Origin: Kitagawia praeruptora
Taxonomy: Eukaryota; Streptophyta; Magnoliopsida; Apiales; Apiaceae
Reading direction: 5' to 3'
Length of the DNA stretch: 64,000 bases
NCBI GenBank assembly: GCA_037693485.1
Contig: CM075351.1
Coordinates: 102,194,001 to 102,258,000 of the forward strand
Below, piece by piece: positions 47,076 to 57,448 of the stretch. Position 1 is the stretch's first letter, and every line of letters begins with the position of its first letter. The notes under the pieces are model-generated. The model had not been told where the DNA came from, made no database searches, and saw nothing but the letters and a program-made list of their open reading frames with translations. The position numbers and the translations under genes were made by a program.

Positions 47076-47904
47076 TATTGATCACACAAAATAAACACTC
47101 AAAATAAAGGGTGAAAAAGCAAAAGAAAAATTCTAGACCTAAGGTTCCTAAAAAAATGAGCTAGACATTGCTCCTATTTTATGGACCACCAAAAATTCGG
47201 TAAATCAAGAATTATTCGAACCGATTTAGCCAGTAGGTGCAAGCATTGCCAAGAGGCTAAACACCAGCCTAGACACCAAATCCTAATTGGCCAGGTAAGC
47301 TTTCGCTTGCCTAGACACCAAAGAGTCGGAATAATTAATGATTACTTCGTTTCTTAGGTACCTTCCTAATTTAGCGCGAAATCCTAGGGGCAAATGTCTA
47401 ATTAATTTTATTAAAAGGCTAGTGGATGCAAAATGATGGATTTGTAAATGATGCAGCAAACAACGAGGTATATACAAAAATGGTAAACAAATATGGATGC
47501 ATTACACTACGTGTCCTAACTTAAAGACAAGAAGAAAATTTAACGTACCATTGGGTCCTCCAGCAATCACCACAATTTAATAGGTACGAAAAACTAAAAA
47601 CAAGAAAATAAAATCTAGATGATGTGCCCTAAGTGATTACATGCATGATGCAACAATTATGTATTTACAACTAATTTTTTTTTTTTTGTGATTTTAAAAA
47701 AATAAGAAGGCGAAAAGAATGAGAGACGGGTTACCGAGGCACGGTTCCAAAAATTCCAATTTTTCCACGCTCCGCACGAAGATTCCCAAATTTCCAACTT
47801 TCCTAAATAAAATGAGATAAAAAATTGAGACAAGTACAACTAATCCGAAAAATTAAAAATTAAGGCGCGAAAAATTATAGTCCCCTGCAGCGGCGCAAAA
47901 AACT
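47076..47904. other. 5' untranslated interior of the gypsy element
   Basis: Noncoding in the minus sense between the 5' LTR and the gag-like frame. The primer-binding-site-like sequence lies at its right edge (about 47881-47904). Confidence 0.55.
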
Positions 47905-48888
47905 TGATGTGGTGAAAATGTGACATTTAAAATCGCAAGCGCACGATCTCGTTTTAGTATTTATGATTCGATCCACAAAGACTAATATTTTCGCAGACCT
48001 TAATTTTTAATTTAGGAGAACTAGACCATTTAAAATTTAAGAATAATTAATTTACTTAACAACTAATTGCGAGCAAGCATATTTCTAATAAATTAGGTAA
48101 AGAGAAAAATATGTACATACGAACAGAATTAAACAAGGCTTGAGATATGAAAATGATTAATGAAAACTAGTGGCCACAATTTGTGTTAACAAATCACCAA
48201 ACCCACAATAAAATTGAGATTTAAAGGGGCGTAACTAATATTAAAACGAAAATTAAAATTAGGAAAACAAATTCTTCAAATCGATACTTTCAATCCCGTG
48301 TGGTTAGCATTGCTACTTTGTCCACTCGAGAATTTACGAAGATAAGGAAATGAAGAGCAAGGAGAGAAATGAAAGAGAAGTGCAAGAATTAAAATGAAGC
48401 TTGAAATTGCATAAAAATAAAAAGTGTTTACAAAAAGAAAAATATTACAACTAAATTTTTGGAAGATGAACTACTAATAACATAATTCTAGTATCTAAGC
48501 TAATGGTGTCTTTTTACAAGAGAATGATGAAGGTATTTATAGAAGATTTTTAAGGTTTAGGGTTGGTGTGGGTTAATCCTAGCCATCCATTTTGGTTGGT
48601 GTGGGTTAATCCTTTGGTTGGTGTGGGTTAATCCTAGCCCTCCATTTTGGTTGGTGTGGGTTAATCCTAGCCCACCATTTTGGTTGGCTACAAAAATGCA
48701 CCACCACCCCTGGCTTTTCCTTTTCTTCTTGTTTTGGTCCTTCTTTTTCTTCTTTTGTCATTTATTTCTCTATTTTGTCATTTCTTCAGTTTTCTCAAAT
48801 TTTCCTGAAATACAACAAAATAATTTATTAAAATACGAATTCAAACAATAAATAGGCAATAAAAATATGCAAAATTATGCACTAATCA
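47905..48888 (-). repeat. 5' LTR of the gypsy element
   Basis: 984 bp, near-identical to the left LTR. It begins TGATGTGGTG and ends ACTAATCA, followed by the TTGGA target copy. Confidence 0.93.
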
Positions 48889-48997
48889 TTGGACGCAGCA
48901 GTAACGATTCAGGTTGAACAAATTGTATACTAACGAAGTACATTATATAGAGTAATCAACAAACTCTGAAACTGGCCTTTTGGTACACCTGAATCAG

Positions 48998-49348
48998 GTG
49001 GACTTCAAAAGCTGTGGAAGTGGGAGTGCAATGAACAAAATCCAATCTGGACTGGTTATGATAACCTACAATTAACTCTCATATCTTTCCCTTCTAATTC
49101 AAATATTTTTTAACTAAATATATATTGTAACTTGTAAGAGACATGTCAAACTTATTGGGATTTTACAGTGCACCACAGAAGTTGTTCCAAAGTTATTGCT
49201 ACCAAATAGTGGCCTTCTTATAGCCAGTGACATTGCAACTCTGAACATTAAGGAAGCTTGTCCATGCATGGTCATTTCACAAAATGACACTTACATAATG
49301 TCTGCTTGTGGTGGAAAATTTTCATTATTCAACGTGATGACCTACAGG
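48998..49348 (+). pseudogene. Two exons of a TOPLESS-related corepressor gene
   Basis: Exon 48998-49054 follows ATCAG and reads LQKLWKWECNEQNPIWT, matching the TOPLESS motif HKLWKWQRNERNPSGK. Exon 49179-49348 follows CCACAG, joins in phase and reads EVVPKLLLPNSGLLIASDI, then EACPCMVISQNDTYIMSACG and GKFSLFNVMTYR, matching the WD40 stretch SKNDSYVMSASGGKVSLFNMMTFK. TOPLESS proteins are nuclear corepressors. Only this short WD40 segment is present. A gypsy element lies about 110 bases upstream and another LTR element follows from 49775. Several core residues differ from the conserved family, so I read it as a relic. Confidence 0.82.
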
Positions 49349-49769
49349 GTATGTGTTTCATATTAATGTGTTAATTTTACATATATTAAGAAAGTAAGGT
49401 TATGACTACAATTTTTGTCAGCTCCGCCAGTTTTAATCTCTGTAGCTTTCATCTTCCAGACAATAAATCCTAGCTATCAAAATGGAGGATACAATTATCT
49501 ACATACATATAAAATGTTAGGACCTCTGTAATATCATGTGTCCACTTTTCTAGTTCATCAGGACCAAAACTGATCTGAATAGCATTGTGTTTTGTGTGTG
49601 TGGGTGTGTGTGATTTTTGAAGATTTCGGGTATGTTTAATTTTTTGAACTCCTTTTCTCTTGCAGTGCATATCCTAGCCTGATATTAAGATATTATTTGA
49701 GAAATCCCCAGTCTTTTCTGGTAAATCGGACACAGGTCCAGAGTTCGAATCGGACAAAAACAAGATATA
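49349..49769. other. Flank of the TOPLESS-related relic
   Basis: No further WD40 exon is recognisable. CTTGCAG near 49660 could be an old acceptor, but the sequence after it does not read as TOPLESS. Confidence 0.35.
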
Positions 49770-49774
49770 TATCT

Positions 49775-52700
49775 GTTGAAGCCAATTTTCGTCACGAATC
49801 AAGCTTCAAAATTATATTTATAATCGGGTATTCGTATAGAGCTACAAAATTAGGGATTTGATATCCATGGCAATTTTGGGAAAAGAATTAGAGTTTATGT
49901 GGTTTTGGGACTGCGCTTGATAGAGTTAATTCTAAGATAGCCTAGAATTTCGGATCCCCTTCTCAAGGTGCCTACGTATCCTTTTATAAGGAATCAAGCC
50001 CACGTAGTTCTTTTAGGCCCATACTCCTATTCTTTATGAGCAAGTCACCTAGTTATAATATTTCCCGTTTATTATATTCCCAATTTGGCTTATTTAATAT
50101 GGACCGATACCCATAAGGGATCGGACTTATATCTCGTATCAACATGTCCCCAGTATTTATTGGAGGTTTCTTCGATGAATACTTAATTAGAGTATTTTTT
50201 CGACAAGTGCATTTTCGAAATTCTCAAATTTTGACTATTCATGCATATGCTTATTAGATAATATTTCTAATCTTGTCACATTTTTTACCATCCATAGCAT
50301 GTTTCTCCCTTATAAATCATTGATAACAAGAGTCATTTATATCAACTTAAGGTTAACCTGGATGAAGTTGGATTCGTCAATCCCATGCACCAAGTTTGGG
50401 CTAACATTTTTAGCGAGAGCTCTCTACTAGTCATACCGCCTTATGGCATGAGTAAGTTTCAAGCATGTGCTTCCGAGCCACAAAATGTTAAATATAAATG
50501 TGAAATATTAACTTTGTTCGCGCACGGATGAGAGGTCGTCTGTAAGCCAAAAAATTGTCCAAAGACTCTGCTTTCCAATTACTCATCTTCCGGTTGCCAG
50601 TACCCGGCTTTTTATGTACCATGATAGCTCAAAAAGTGGTTTTTCGATTCATATATATTGGCATTATCCTGGCCCCGCAGTGATTTGTTCATACGGTTCG
50701 TAAGAAGATATCACTGGTCTAGGTCGGATCGTTTTTGATCAAGTTGGTCACCCAAATACCTTATCAATTGATAAGGAAGTTAAGGTACTTAGGACTACAA
50801 CTGATCAATTTTAATTTATTTTTTTTGTCCCCGAGTGATTGTCGTTGCTATTTCATTTTCTCAAACGATAGCTTCACGAGAAATATTATTTATATTCGCT
50901 ACCAATTGAAGAATTTCAGCTCAGAAGACATGAAATATTCTTAGAGGATATGTCAGCATATTTTAATAACTAACTTTTATGCATGGCACATAATATTTAA
51001 GCATTAAAAGGGACTACTTATCTTGGTTCTTCTTGAATATCCGTTTTTTAAACCAGCATATGATAATAGGAAGCAACATCTCTGTACTTCCTTACTCTAG
51101 TGTCGGGATTGGTTCTTTTTTCTTCTATACAGCGAGTACTGTCACTTATCGTTACTTGTTTGTCAGCATAGGTGCTTCCTTTTCATTTCCCTCTCCATAT
51201 TTGAACATGGCTGTGAGTTTTGACTCAGATATTTGTTCTGATGCAATTGACTGAGTTTTCCTCGTAAAAAACATTGTCGCCTCCTCTTTCACCCAGCAAT
51301 TGTTTGGAGAGGGAAAGTCTGAAATAGAGTTAGCTAGATTCGGCTCCCAGCTGACTTGTTGGATCAGGTTTCGTCTAGATTAGATCATTCCCAAAGCTGC
51401 TGTACTAATTTTCACTTTTTAATGTCATGTGTTTTTTTCCTTCATTACCTGCTGATTATAACTTTCAAGTAGTATAAATCTTGATTAGAAAGAAAATTTA
51501 GAAGCTTTACTGCTTCTTCCTCTGATTTGTTTGTGTGCCCTTTTCTTTTGTGGACCCATTTTTTGTGTGTGTGTTATCGGTTGACTTCCATTGCTTGCTC
51601 TCACCTGCTACTCTGCTAGGATCCACCAAAAATTCTTTATTTTATGCTGGTTGCAGTCATGATTTCCTCTTCTTTCTTGATGCTCTATCTCTGAACTCCA
51701 TATTTTTGCTTTAACCTTTTTTTTTCTCTTTCTTTTTGTTTCTTTTTTGATATATTCCATGCATAATCAGGCCCTCCATGCATTTCATTTCCACACCATC
51801 AAAATCTGAATCCGAAGAACGGTTTTTATAGAGGTTGGAGACCAGTGGTGGTGACTTTGCCGGATGGATATATCGAGTAGTAAACTGATTTATCTCACAC
51901 CTAGTAGCTCCGCCTTGCTGGATTAAGCCATAAGCATCCATGGTTGACTGAGTATAGTTACCAAGTCGGTTGGGATGAGCTAGAGTTTGTGTTGTCTAGA
52001 AATTCAACCCATTCTTAGGAGTTGAGCATTGAATAACTCGTATTGCTCTCATTCACTTTGGATTTTGCTATGTTGCTGGTGTTTTCCAGTTCTTTTTGCT
52101 CGAATATTACCAGCAATAGAGTTTGTTACCCTGGGACTCAGTTTCTTGATCATTGTGAAGCATTAATTTTTGAGTTTCATTTATTTCCCACAAATTAAAT
52201 TTGGAGAACTTGGTTCAGCACATTGATGAGGGCGGGCTCTCGCGAGTGCGACATCTCCTGCAACCCAAAATCTTCCGACCTATTTTGGTGCTTCTGAGCT
52301 TCACTTCTTTTTTAATTTGACTTGACGAGGTGCAGGCTCATTTTTTAGCCCTGTTCAATTTCTCTGTAACTTGCTTCTTTTGGCTAGCTTCACAAGTTCT
52401 GTGAATTTTCGGTATGAGAGACGAAACTACTACGAAGTTCGCTTTTGACCAGATAAACGTGTTCGATCTATAATTTCATTGTGCTTGAATTATGATTGTG
52501 GAGAGCCAAAGACAAGTACTCTGCGCCACAAGTTGGTTTGACAAAGAGCTAATTCAGGTTGTTGATTCTTATATGATCTGGTTCTAGTTGCTCACTGAGC
52601 TCTCCTGCTGCTTTGCATCCCCATTCTATCCATTTTTTTTTACGAACCACCTTGAACCATTCCTGGCTCCTGTATTGCTTTTTTGTTTTTCACGTAGGTA

Positions 52701-54140
52701 ATTAACTCAATGTTCTTTTTAACTCACATCTTGGGCACGAGCTTCGAGCTTTACTTCATTTATTGCAGCTCTTGGTATCATCCAACCTTCTTATCATTTA
52801 CTTGAAAGCAGCCTACTTTTTCTTCCTCGGTCTATCAACACTGCGTTATATTTTTTTCTCTTTTGTGAGGACCCCCTTTTCTACATTTTTCCTATCCTGT
52901 GTCACCGTTTGAGAAGTTATTCATCCCATTGCAGCTTCTTCCTTGCTGAATATTTGTTTATAGATCTGTAAACTCCTTCCAATGTCAAGCTTCACTGCTA
53001 TATGTTACTCGTGCATCATTTTTCCTTAAACATGAGCTACGGTGCCAGCAGTTTGATTCCACTAGTCATGGTGGCATCAGTTGGAGCTTCTGAAACATAG
53101 AGACTGCATGTCAGGGCATGACCCAATTTGCCCGATTCTTGATTTCTCCTTAGTTACCAATAATGGATTTCGTTTTCCTGATGAAAAACAAGTATTCGGC
53201 AACAATTTTTTTTTAAAAAGTTTATATGTGCTTTCTTCAACATTTAGTCCTTGTCAAAGACTCAAATACTACATCATATAACACAAAATCATCTATGTAA
53301 CTCAGATATGTCTATTAAATATATGTTATTTAATTTGAATATATAGATGTAAAAATTGAGATGTGCTTCCCTAGCCATTTTTTATGTTCCTTGTTAATCA
53401 TGCATACAACATAAACATATGCACAAAAATTATATAATACTTTTTAATGTATGTGTGACATATAATATGCCATAACAATCAAGGACATCGTCATTATTAA
53501 GAATTGGGTTTGCTTTCAAGTATAATGAATTTGGGTTTGCTTTCAAGTATAATGAATTTGACACCATGTTCATGCATGTACCGTAAAAAAAAGAAAAGTT
53601 AATAATTGACTTATCTGGTCATCAATTTGATGTTCATCTTTTCCTTTCACCCGAACAAGACTCATCCAAAATCTAATGGACAGTTCCCTTTGTATCAACT
53701 ATTTATGGTCACAAAAAATAACCTCTTATATGATTCGTTCTCTACACGATTCCCACCGACGGCGCCAAATGTTGAAGCCAATTTTCGTCACGAATCAAGC
53801 TTCAAAATTATATTTATAATCGGGTATTCGTATAGAGCTACAAAATTAGGGATTTGATATCCATGGCAATTTTGGGAAAAGAATTAGGGTTTATGTGTTT
53901 TTGGAACTGCGCTTGATAGAGTTAATTCTAAGATAGCCTAGAATTTCGGATCCCCTTCTCAAGGTGCCTACGTATCCTTTTATAAGGAATCAAGCCCACG
54001 TAGTTCTTTTAGGCCCATACTCCTATTCTTTAGGAGCAAGTCACCTAATTATAATATTTCTCGTTTATTATATTCCCAATTGGGCTTATTTAATATGGAC
54101 CGATACCCATAAGGGATCGGACTTATATCTGGTATCAATA
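49775..54140 (-). mobile_element. Non-coding LTR retrotransposon (LARD-like), minus orientation
   Basis: LTRs of about 370 bp (49775-50144 and 53770-54140) start TGTTGAAGCCAATTTTCG and end GTATCAACA (right copy GTATCAATA). ATATC is duplicated at 49770-49774 and 54141-54145. Immediately inside the right LTR, GATTCCCACCGACGGCGCCA is the inverse of a gypsy primer-binding site, so the element reads on the minus strand. CTGGGGACA by the other LTR is a candidate purine tract. The 3.6-kb interior has no frame longer than about 80 codons and nothing like gag or pol. Confidence 0.92.
50145..53769. other. Interior of the LARD-like element, no coding capacity
   Basis: T-rich on the plus strand with scattered CTTCTT runs. 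A 24-bp direct duplication (GGGTTTGCTTTCAAGTATAA and four more bases) occurs at about 53505-53552. No protein domain or structural RNA is recognised. Confidence 0.6.
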
Positions 54141-54145
54141 ATATC

Positions 54146-54904
54146 AGTAATGTGTATCCTCTGAACCAGTGACAAAATCTCTTGTCAAATTATTTGCATT
54201 TTCATGGGGTTTCTAATGAAATGGTTCGACAATACCAAGATAAGCATTTAACTAATTCAGTCAGTATTTGATAACTCTCTTCAATCTGGATGACTCAAAT
54301 GTTTGAATTAGGCTTAGGTTTGTCCTATAATACATCTTTTAGTTGTATGCATATGCATTCAATTATTGTACGATTCACAAGAAACCATGATCAATTTTGT
54401 GTTCATACTGTATAATGTATTCCAAGTGTTGATTATTTAAACTGAAATTACAGTCCCCTTTCTTACAATATTGGTATCTATATATTTAAACTTGTTTTGT
54501 AATGAAGATGCGGTGATGATGTGATTACGGAGAACTTTCCGGGTGAAAAGTTAATTTGGCTCCCAATTACTTCTCAGTGTGACTAGGTGGTCAACATAGT
54601 GTATATTTTATGGATGTTAATGAACTTGATAAGGAGACATTGAGGTTAAAACTAAAGTTTTAGTTGGTGGTCTATTTTATTTTTATTATTAAGCACTTGG
54701 ACATCCTCCAGAAACAATCACTCTAATTTTAAATGATGATGATGATGTGAATAAAAAAAAAAAACCAATGTTAGAAAAAATAACAATCTCATAATTGAGT
54801 CTGACATTGACTTTGAACATGTATGAGTAGAGAGGGTGAATGAAATGAGAGCAACTAGATATGGGATCACTGTGATGAATCTTATGAAATGGACTTCGTA
54901 GAAA
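54146..54904. other. Spacer without genes
   Basis: Mixed AT-rich sequence between the LTR element and the CACTA-type terminus. Nothing recognisable. Confidence 0.35.
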
Positions 54905-55560
54905 CACTACACCATATATGGCCTACCGAAACCCCTACCAGAGAAATGTTACCCCAAATGTTACAGTAGTTAGAAAGTGTTAAAGCATGTAACATAAATA
55001 TGTAAGTGTTACATTAGAGTTGGCCATGCCAACTCTTTTCATCTAATTTAATTTTTTTTTAATATTTTTTTAAAATTTCCGAAGATAAATTTAGTTTTTA
55101 AAATTTGCTAACTTTTTTATAAAATGAGTTGGAAAATTAATTTATTTTTTAAAATATTTTTTTTTTCAAAAAATAATTTTTTTTTCAGAAATTGTAATAT
55201 TTTTTAGAAATTATAATTTTTTTATTTTTTTTAAAATCATGCTCACAATTTTTTGTGTAAATTTTTTTTAAATTATTTTTTCGACATTCCAAACGTACGG
55301 ATGTCAAGATTTAACGATTTTAATGATGAGGTAATTTTTTTAAAAAAATCTTAAATTTATCTTGTTCGGTTTTATAATGGTCAAAGTAGACACTACTTTA
55401 ATAAATAATTTATTTTAAAATTTTACTATTTTCACATGTATTTTTTTATATTTTATCTATCATGTTTTAGTTTTTCTAAAATTTTATAAATTTAAAATTA
55501 AAACATTAAAATTGATGTTCCAAAAAAGGAAAATAAAATTTAAAATTACCAAAATGATTT
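54905..55560 (+). mobile_element. 5' terminus of a third CACTA-type element
   Basis: CACTACACCATATATGGCC starts at 54905, followed by subterminal-type repeats of TGTTAC/GTAACA (ATGTTACCCC, ATGTTACAG, ATGTAACAT, GTGTTACAT) to about 55015. A segment with AACGTACGGATGTC near 55288 recalls the GTACGGTTGGATCG core of the other CACTA-associated arrays. The opposite terminus is not in the window, so length and target duplication are unknown. Confidence 0.6.
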
Positions 55561-55639
55561 GTGTTAGCTGATGAACGAGAAATTAGCTGAAATTTTGGAC
55601 GGACGGATTTGACATTGAGTGGAAATTTTGGGCCGACAA

Positions 55640-55835
55640 TTTCCCCCTTAACCAAAATTTTGAGACATAACCCAGAACACTTGTTCTACTTTCCCCAAAA
55701 ACACTCTCTTTCCCTCTACTCTCTCTCTCGTACTCTCTCTCTCTCTCGACAGAACCTCTCTCTTCATACTCTCTCCTCAAATTCTCTCCACAAACTCAAT
55801 TTACTAACTCTACACCAACAATTGGTAATTGAATA
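55640..55835 (+). promoter_or_regulatory. CT-rich leader of the small downstream gene
   Basis: Pyrimidine-rich, with CTCTCTCTCGACAG and a possible donor in CAATTGGTAATTG near 55822. It looks like a 5' untranslated exon. There is no ATG in it. Confidence 0.35.
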
Positions 55836-55981
55836 AACATTTCTTCTTTCCCATTAGTTAGATACTTGACTCATTTCCATTTTTTTTTAAATTACAGGCA
55901 ATTAGGGATTCAACTTTTGGATTTTTTTTAAGAGTAAATAATCTTTAACTTATTTCAATTTACATTCAAAGTGTTTATATG

Positions 55982-56248
55982 CACTGTTCTAAAAGTCCCC
56001 GATTCAACCGATTAATCCCCGATTAATCTTCTGAAAGGTAACCAACCGATTCGATTTTTGAAATCCGATTAATCCTGTTAATTTATTTAAAATGATAAGT
56101 TTAATTGTAAATTAGAGTAATATATTAAAAATTATTATAATATCCGATTAATGCTCCGATTAATCCATCCGATTAATCCCCGCCTACCCGATTAGGCGCT
56201 AGGCGGTATCCCAACCGCCCTGGACCGCCTAGCGATTTCTGGAACACT
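55982..56248. mobile_element. MULE-like MITE with 9-bp target duplication
   Basis: GTTTATATG is duplicated exactly (55973-55981 and 56249-56257). Termini are CACTGTTCTAAAAGTCC and GCGATTTCTGGAACACT, imperfect inverted copies. The interior repeats CCGATTAATCC. It lies in the likely intron between the CT-rich leader and the first coding exon of the small gene. Confidence 0.88.
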
Positions 56249-56279
56249 GTTTATATGTGTGATTTAATCATCTCTCTCT

Positions 56280-56725
56280 TCTTCAATCCCGAGGAGATTT
56301 GATTCTCCGCCGGTTCAGTTTCGCTCTCCTCCGCCGGTTCTTCCTCCTCCGGTTCATTATAGTCCTAAGGATGATGCTTCTTCTTTCGCTTTCTTCTGGA
56401 ACGTTGTTGCCAAAGTACAACACGGTATGCTCTCTCTCCCTCCCTCTCTCTCCCTCCCTCTCTCTCTCTCTCTCCACATCCCTCTCTCTCGGGCTTATTT
56501 TTGAAATAATAGACTGATTTGAAAATTTGTTTCTTATTGTGTTGATGGATTTTGTTATAGTTTGGATTTATGTGTAAGGATGTGATTTTTTTTTTAATTG
56601 GGATATATGGTGAGGTTATTGCAGCGCATTCGAGTTTGGATGGATATGTGGCGCATTGGTTTGGATTAAATCAGTTAAAGTATCAGTGGGCTTTGGATGA
56701 CTACTATGAGTCCAAAGGAGGAGTG
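56280..56725 (+). pseudogene. Unrecognised small plant gene, two exons
   Basis: A proline-rich segment (RRFDSPPPVQFRSPPPVLPP, then SPKDDASSFAFFWNVVAKVQ) ends at CACG/GTATGC (56424). The next exon, 56625-56725, follows TTGCAG, joins in phase and reads HSSLDGYVAHWFGLNQLKYQ then WALDDYYESKGGV before GTAAGC. The joined reading is about 80 residues and looks like a real conserved protein, but I do not recognise the family. No ATG lies in frame before the proline-rich segment; ATCCCGAGG could be a lost start or the start may lie in an upstream exon. There is no signal peptide. Whether it is host gene or captured sequence is open, since a CACTA-type terminus lies 1.4 kb upstream. Confidence 0.5.
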
Positions 56726-56759
56726 GTAAGCTTCTTTGGCCTTTACTCTTAAGTCTTTT

Positions 56760-57302
56760 TTATGTTCAGTTGTATTGTTATTGGAAAATATCATTATCTT
56801 AAATTTTCATAGTTGTTTCTATATCTGAGTATAATATAGGCACTCTCATTTCTTTAAGTGATTCAATATTTGAATTTCCTGCCTAACACCAGCAACAATG
56901 ACATACGATTTTGTCTCTTTTGGCAATTGATGAAGATTATCATTTTGTGGTACTTTACCTGCAAGTTCTTGGTAGTTGGTACTTTTTTAACTTTTTAAAT
57001 AAGTTCAAAATTGTTGTTAGTGCTAATGATTATTAGGTATTGAAGCAATAAAAGCAATTTACATAGTTTAGACTTTGAGTTGCTGGAGCTTGTAGAAAGA
57101 CAATGTGTCTGATTTCACGTTTTGACTCTACCCTATTAATTATTGAACATTAGATTTGTCTCTATGTTTTCTTTGTTTTGTGTATTTATTTGCTTTTACA
57201 GCAGTGTTTGATCAAAACCTAGCTTGTTAATGTACTGGAATTTACTGAATATGTTTGCGTTGTTTTCCTATTGTAATTGTAATTTGTAATGCTTTTAATA
57301 TT
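56760..57302. other. Intron-like sequence before the LINE
   Basis: AT-rich with no coding sequence, ending in a T tract that marks the LINE 3' end. Confidence 0.4.
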
Positions 57303-57448
57303 CTTTTTTTTTTTTGCTAAATATATTTTATATAAAAAAGAAGAAGGGATACACCCAAGCTCTAAGCCATGGCAAAGAGAGATCCAGCTACAACCCAGCT
57401 AAGGCCAGGAGAGAAAAGAAAATGCAAAAGGCAACAAGCCCTAACAAA

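Larger units (their letters stand above)
41077..48888 (-). mobile_element. Ty3/gypsy LTR retrotransposon, minus orientation, pol mostly deleted
   Basis: LTRs at 41077-42093 and 47905-48888 start TGATATGGTGAAAATG or TGATGTGGTGAAAATG and end TGCACTAATCA. TTGGA is duplicated outside (41072-41076 and 48889-48893). In the minus sense the sequence just inside the 5' LTR, TTTGCGCCGCTGCAGGGGAC, resembles a degraded gypsy primer-binding site (TGGCGCCG type), and GGTATGGGGGCATTTGATT by the 3' LTR is the purine tract. Internal coding traces are gag-like (46053-47075), a short RT remnant (about 45760-46044) and an extra open frame (43728-45254). Protease, most of RT, RNase H and integrase are not found. 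Confidence 0.92.

Noticed and set aside
49720..49770. tRNA-like AGTTCGAATC near the LTR insertion
   Set aside because: Only a T-loop-like word; no acceptor stem, anticodon arm or A-box could be folded around it.
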